Of a DNA stretch of 64,000 nucleotides, positions 61,760 through 64,000 are shown piece by piece. The stretch comes from an uncultured Ruegeria sp. Lineage in GTDB: Bacteria; Pseudomonadota; Alphaproteobacteria; Rhodobacterales; Rhodobacteraceae. The notes beneath the pieces were generated by a model. That model was not told where the DNA came from. It saw nothing but the letters and a program-made list of their open reading frames with translations, and did not search any database. A program made the translations under genes and the position numbers. Where the stretch lies: assembly GCF_947500045.1 (NCBI RefSeq), contig NZ_CANMQQ010000010.1, positions 62,001 through 126,000 of the forward strand, written 5' to 3'. The number at the start of each line of letters is the position of its first letter. Position 1 is the first letter of the stretch.

Positions 61760-62092
61760 TCACGATTGCTGTGGTGCAGGAAAGATCTTAGCCAGTTTCC
61801 GGAGGTTTTGAGCGGTTGCGGCGAGGAAGAATTTATCATTTGCGCGACATGGGCCAACTGATCTGAGGCGTCCTGGCCCGAGGATGCATTTGAGGTGGGT
61901 GAAGAGCATCTCGACCTTCTTTCTGAGTGTTATCGAGATGTCGTACTGGAAGGTTTTTGCGATATCACGAGCGACTTGGCGGGTGTCTTCGTTTTCTTCG
62001 CGGGTCATGTTGCAGGGATCTGCGCTTGGGCAGCACTTGGTTTCGGATAGGTAGGTTTGGTAGGTCAGCTCAATCAACGACGGCCAGATCAC
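61760..62092 (-). pseudogene. IS1182-type transposase C-terminal remnant
   Basis: The frame encodes ARDIAKTFQYDISITLRKKVEMLFTHLKCILGPGRLRSVGPC, then RANDKFFLAATAQNLRKLAKI, the conserved C-terminus of IS1182-family transposases. The upstream DDE part is absent. It separates the TetR/peroxiredoxin block from the right end; the flanking 250 bases on each side contain no gene. Confidence 0.82.
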
Positions 62093-62213
62093 TGTTTGCG
62101 GCGTCCCAGATTTCCCCCCTGCGTCGAGTACTGTTTGCTTCAGATTCGGTCAAGTTGGCTCCAGTTGCTATGCGCCGGTCCCTGACCAAGCCTTTTTTGA
62201 TGCGCACCATAGT

Positions 62214-62849
62214 CTAGGTCACAAACTTATTTGCAGCGAATGGCTGAACAAGCGCCCTCTCCAAAAAATCTAATCGATCTTGGCCATAGAACATGTCTCC
62301 ATCCAGTATGAACGTCGGGGACCCCAGAACTCCGCATTCGATAGCGTCTTTTGCATTCTTGGAATGAATATCTTGAACTCCGGCAGACAATGCCGCCTCT
62401 AGTAGAGCGTCAGGATCAATGTCGACATTGCGAGCAACCTTCGCCAGCGTTGCGCAATCCGAAATATCCGCATTGTCGCGCCAGTGTGACTGCATAATCG
62501 CGAATGCGAGCGTATTGACGTCAACATTAGATTGAGACGCAGCTATCAACATACCATTCGCAAGACCAAGTGGTTTCCAGTGATGGGTTGGGGTATGAGA
62601 GAGAATCTCCACCTCCCGAAACTCCGCCCACCGTTCTATTTCCCGACCGAAATAGTAGTTTTTGTGAGTGGAGCTCCGCTCTTCGTATTGTTGCGCACCT
62701 GATGCATATACGACCAAATCCAAGTCGATCGGCCGATGCCGTAAGACAGCATTGTGAGCTAAGCAGATTTCTTGCAATCGCCGATACCCAATATAGGCAA
62801 AGGCCGAGTGCGCAGAGTAGAAAAATTCAATGTTGCATGTATCGCTCAT
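62214..62849 (-). CDS. DsbA-fold protein, 2-hydroxychromene-2-carboxylate isomerase-like
   Basis: 211 residues from ATG 62849 (an ATG at 62882 is possible). IEFFYSAHSAFAYIGYRRLQEICLAHNAVLRHRPIDL at the N-terminus and GVLGSPTFILDGDMFYGQDRLDFLERAL at the C-terminus are typical of the HCCA-isomerase/kappa-GST group. There is no CxxC motif; a Ser stands at the active-site position as in glutathione-dependent isomerases. It may act in aromatic or xenobiotic breakdown, but no such genes are near. Ends immediately next to IS-derived sequence. Confidence 0.82.
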   Translation of the reverse strand: MSDTCNIEFFYSAHSAFAYIGYRRLQEICLAHNAVLRHRPIDLDLVVYASGAQQYEERSSTHKNYYFGREIERWAEFREVEILSHTPTHHWKPLGLANGMLIAASQSNVDVNTLAFAIMQSHWRDNADISDCATLAKVARNVDIDPDALLEAALSAGVQDIHSKNAKDAIECGVLGSPTFILDGDMFYGQDRLDFLERALVQPFAANKFVT

Positions 62850-62996
62850 CAAGGTCACAATCTCTTTCCTCATTTTTCTCAAAAAGCTTAAATATAGTTT
62901 GTCAATCCACCTTCGAAAATTGGTATCCCGGAGTAAATATTGTTTGTTTGGTTTGGCGGCTTTAGGCCGATTACGGGGTGTAACCTATGTATCATT

Positions 62997-63443
62997 TCAC
63001 ACACTGGACAGAAGAATACTGGTTTCACTGTTTACAACACCATCAATCAGCCGCACCTCGCGCAGGGTACGGTCGAAATCAGAAAGTGTAGTTACGGTGA
63101 CTTCCGCGATTAGGTCCCATTTCCCGCTGGTCGTGTGCATCATCGTCAGCTCAGGTAATCCGCGCAACTTGCGGATTACCTGAGATGTGTTTTTCCCCAT
63201 TACCTCAATCATCATGATGGCGCGGATCTGGTCCACCTCGTAGTCTTCTCGCACGCGGGCAGTGAAGCCCAAGAGTGCACCGCTTTCCAGCAATCGATCC
63301 AGTCGCGTTTGCACCGTACCACGGGATACTCCCATGATCTCAGCTAGTTTAGACACAGAAGCGCGCCCGTCCTTACGTAGCAGGCTGATCAACAACCGGT
63401 CGTAATCGTCAAAGATGTGTTTTGCGCGGTTGCTGTGTTTCAT
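62997..63443 (-). CDS. Lrp/AsnC-family regulator
   Basis: 148 residues: DDYDRLLISLLRKDGRASVSKLAEIMGVSRGTVQTRLDRLLESGALLGFTARV is the Lrp helix-turn-helix; IMMIEVMGKNTSQVIRKL and GKWDLIAEVTVTTLSDFDRTLREVRLIDGVVNSETSILL is the amino-acid-sensing RAM domain. It diverges from the ornithine cyclodeaminase gene at 63579 (135 bases between starts), so it is the likely ornithine- or arginine-responsive activator of that gene. Confidence 0.9.
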   Translation of the reverse strand: MKHSNRAKHIFDDYDRLLISLLRKDGRASVSKLAEIMGVSRGTVQTRLDRLLESGALLGFTARVREDYEVDQIRAIMMIEVMGKNTSQVIRKLRGLPELTMMHTTSGKWDLIAEVTVTTLSDFDRTLREVRLIDGVVNSETSILLSSV

Positions 63444-63578
63444 CGCCGATTTCTACAGATTGTACAATATTTAGTAGCATAATAACCAAAAATGCAGAAA
63501 ATTTGTAGCAAGTTTTGGATGGGGTCTGCAATTTGAAGATTGGATAGTGGGGCAGTTCAAACAATAACAGGATTACCC

Positions 63579-64000
63579 ATGTTTGCCCCTGCACCTTCCG
63601 AACGCGCCTATGTTCCCTTTGTCAGCGTCGACAACATGATGCAGTTGATCCACCGGATCGGAATTGAACCGATGCTGGCCGGGATCGCCGGATATATCGA
63701 AGAGGATTTCCGCCGTTGGGAGTTATTTGACAAAACCCCACGTGTGGCCGCGCATTCGAATGAGGGCGTGATTGAACTGATGCCCACTTCGGACGGCAGC
63801 ACGTATGGGTTCAAGTATGTCAACGGCCACCCCAAGAACACCAAAGAAGGCCTGCAAACCGTTACTGCTTTTGGCCTTCTGGCGGATGTCAATACTGGCT
63901 ATCCGGTGCTTTTGACCGAGATGACCGTGCTAACGGCGCTGCGCACCGCGGCGACTTCGGCCGTGGTGGCGAAATATTTAGCACCCAAAGGTGCCCGCAC
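63579..64000 (+). CDS. Ornithine cyclodeaminase, second copy, cut by window end
   Basis: The first 140 residues are present: SERAYVPFVSVDNMMQLIHRIG, RWELFDKTPRVAAHSNEGVIELMPTSDGSTYGFKYVNGHPKNT and TEMTVLTALRTAATSAVVAKYLAPKGAR. They follow the protein at 53612 nearly position by position. The ATG at 63579 has AGG nearby. It should convert ornithine to proline. The NAD-binding half lies outside the window. Control by the divergent Lrp gene is expected, in contrast to the operon copy. Confidence 0.9.
   Translation, partial: MFAPAPSERAYVPFVSVDNMMQLIHRIGIEPMLAGIAGYIEEDFRRWELFDKTPRVAAHSNEGVIELMPTSDGSTYGFKYVNGHPKNTKEGLQTVTAFGLLADVNTGYPVLLTEMTVLTALRTAATSAVVAKYLAPKGAR

Noticed and set aside
1..64000. 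CRISPR arrays, tRNA or rRNA genes, phage genes and replication origin
   Set aside because: No regularly spaced repeats, no tRNA-like motifs and no structural or replication genes were noticed in reading by eye; a covariance-model scan would be needed to exclude small RNAs.

Overview
The window looks like an accessory region of a marine alphaproteobacterium of the Rhodobacterales/Roseobacter type. The reasons are the general L-amino-acid (Aap), spermidine-like (Pot) and dipeptide (Dpp) ABC systems, a Hint/RTX-type calcium-repeat protein, many twin-arginine binding proteins and moderately GC-rich coding sequence. No ribosomal, tRNA, replication or phage genes were seen. Several decayed transposase fragments (IS6, IS5 and IS1182 types) lie between functional blocks, so this is probably a plasmid or genomic-island region built in pieces.

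Left block (2.4-13.0 kb): a nearly complete sugar-acid catabolic locus. It encodes an aldose 1-dehydrogenase, a lactonase, a zinc sugar-acid dehydrogenase, a tagaturonate-reductase-like enzyme, an altronate dehydratase, a 2-keto-3-deoxygluconate kinase fused to a mutarotase, an RbsBCA-like importer and a GntR/FCD regulator. Taken in reaction order these would convert L-galactose to KDPG. L-galactose is a building block of red-algal galactans.

Centre-left (13-31 kb): IS scars, an orphan DppA-like binding protein, and a small cluster of LysR regulator, biuret-hydrolase-like amidase, spermidine-type binding protein, alpha/beta hydrolase and RidA. Then comes the most striking part of the window (21.9-30.9 kb): a seven-gene operon for oxidative ornithine degradation of the type known from amino-acid-fermenting clostridia. 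It carries ornithine racemase, 2,4-diaminopentanoate dehydrogenase, OrtAB thiolase, the B12-dependent aminomutase OraSE and a MutL/GlmL-type ATPase. The racemase is fused to a degenerate arginase domain that has lost five of the six metal ligands.

Centre (31-48 kb): a LysR gene diverging from a complete spermidine-type ABC operon with an isochorismatase-family hydrolase. Opposed to it is a minus-strand group of Aap-type transporter genes, an ornithine-cyclodeaminase-like gene and RidA. A GntR regulator and a dipeptide ABC operon follow. Similar GTATAC boxes precede aapJ, gntR and the dipeptide operon, suggesting one regulon.

Right block (48-64 kb): a YjiH-like membrane protein, a second GcvA-type LysR, then an arginine/ornithine operon (NhaC, EamA transporter, ornithine cyclodeaminase, ArgE-like deacetylase, plant-type arginase, Gdx/SugE exporter) followed by an M20 amidohydrolase. 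After about 1.1 kb with no recognisable gene come a TetR-controlled peroxiredoxin/NTF2-like operon, an IS1182 remnant, a DsbA-fold isomerase-like protein and an Lrp regulator diverging from a second ornithine cyclodeaminase cut by the window end. Overall the region is devoted to importing and degrading amino-nitrogen compounds, with ornithine as the hub, plus one sugar pathway.
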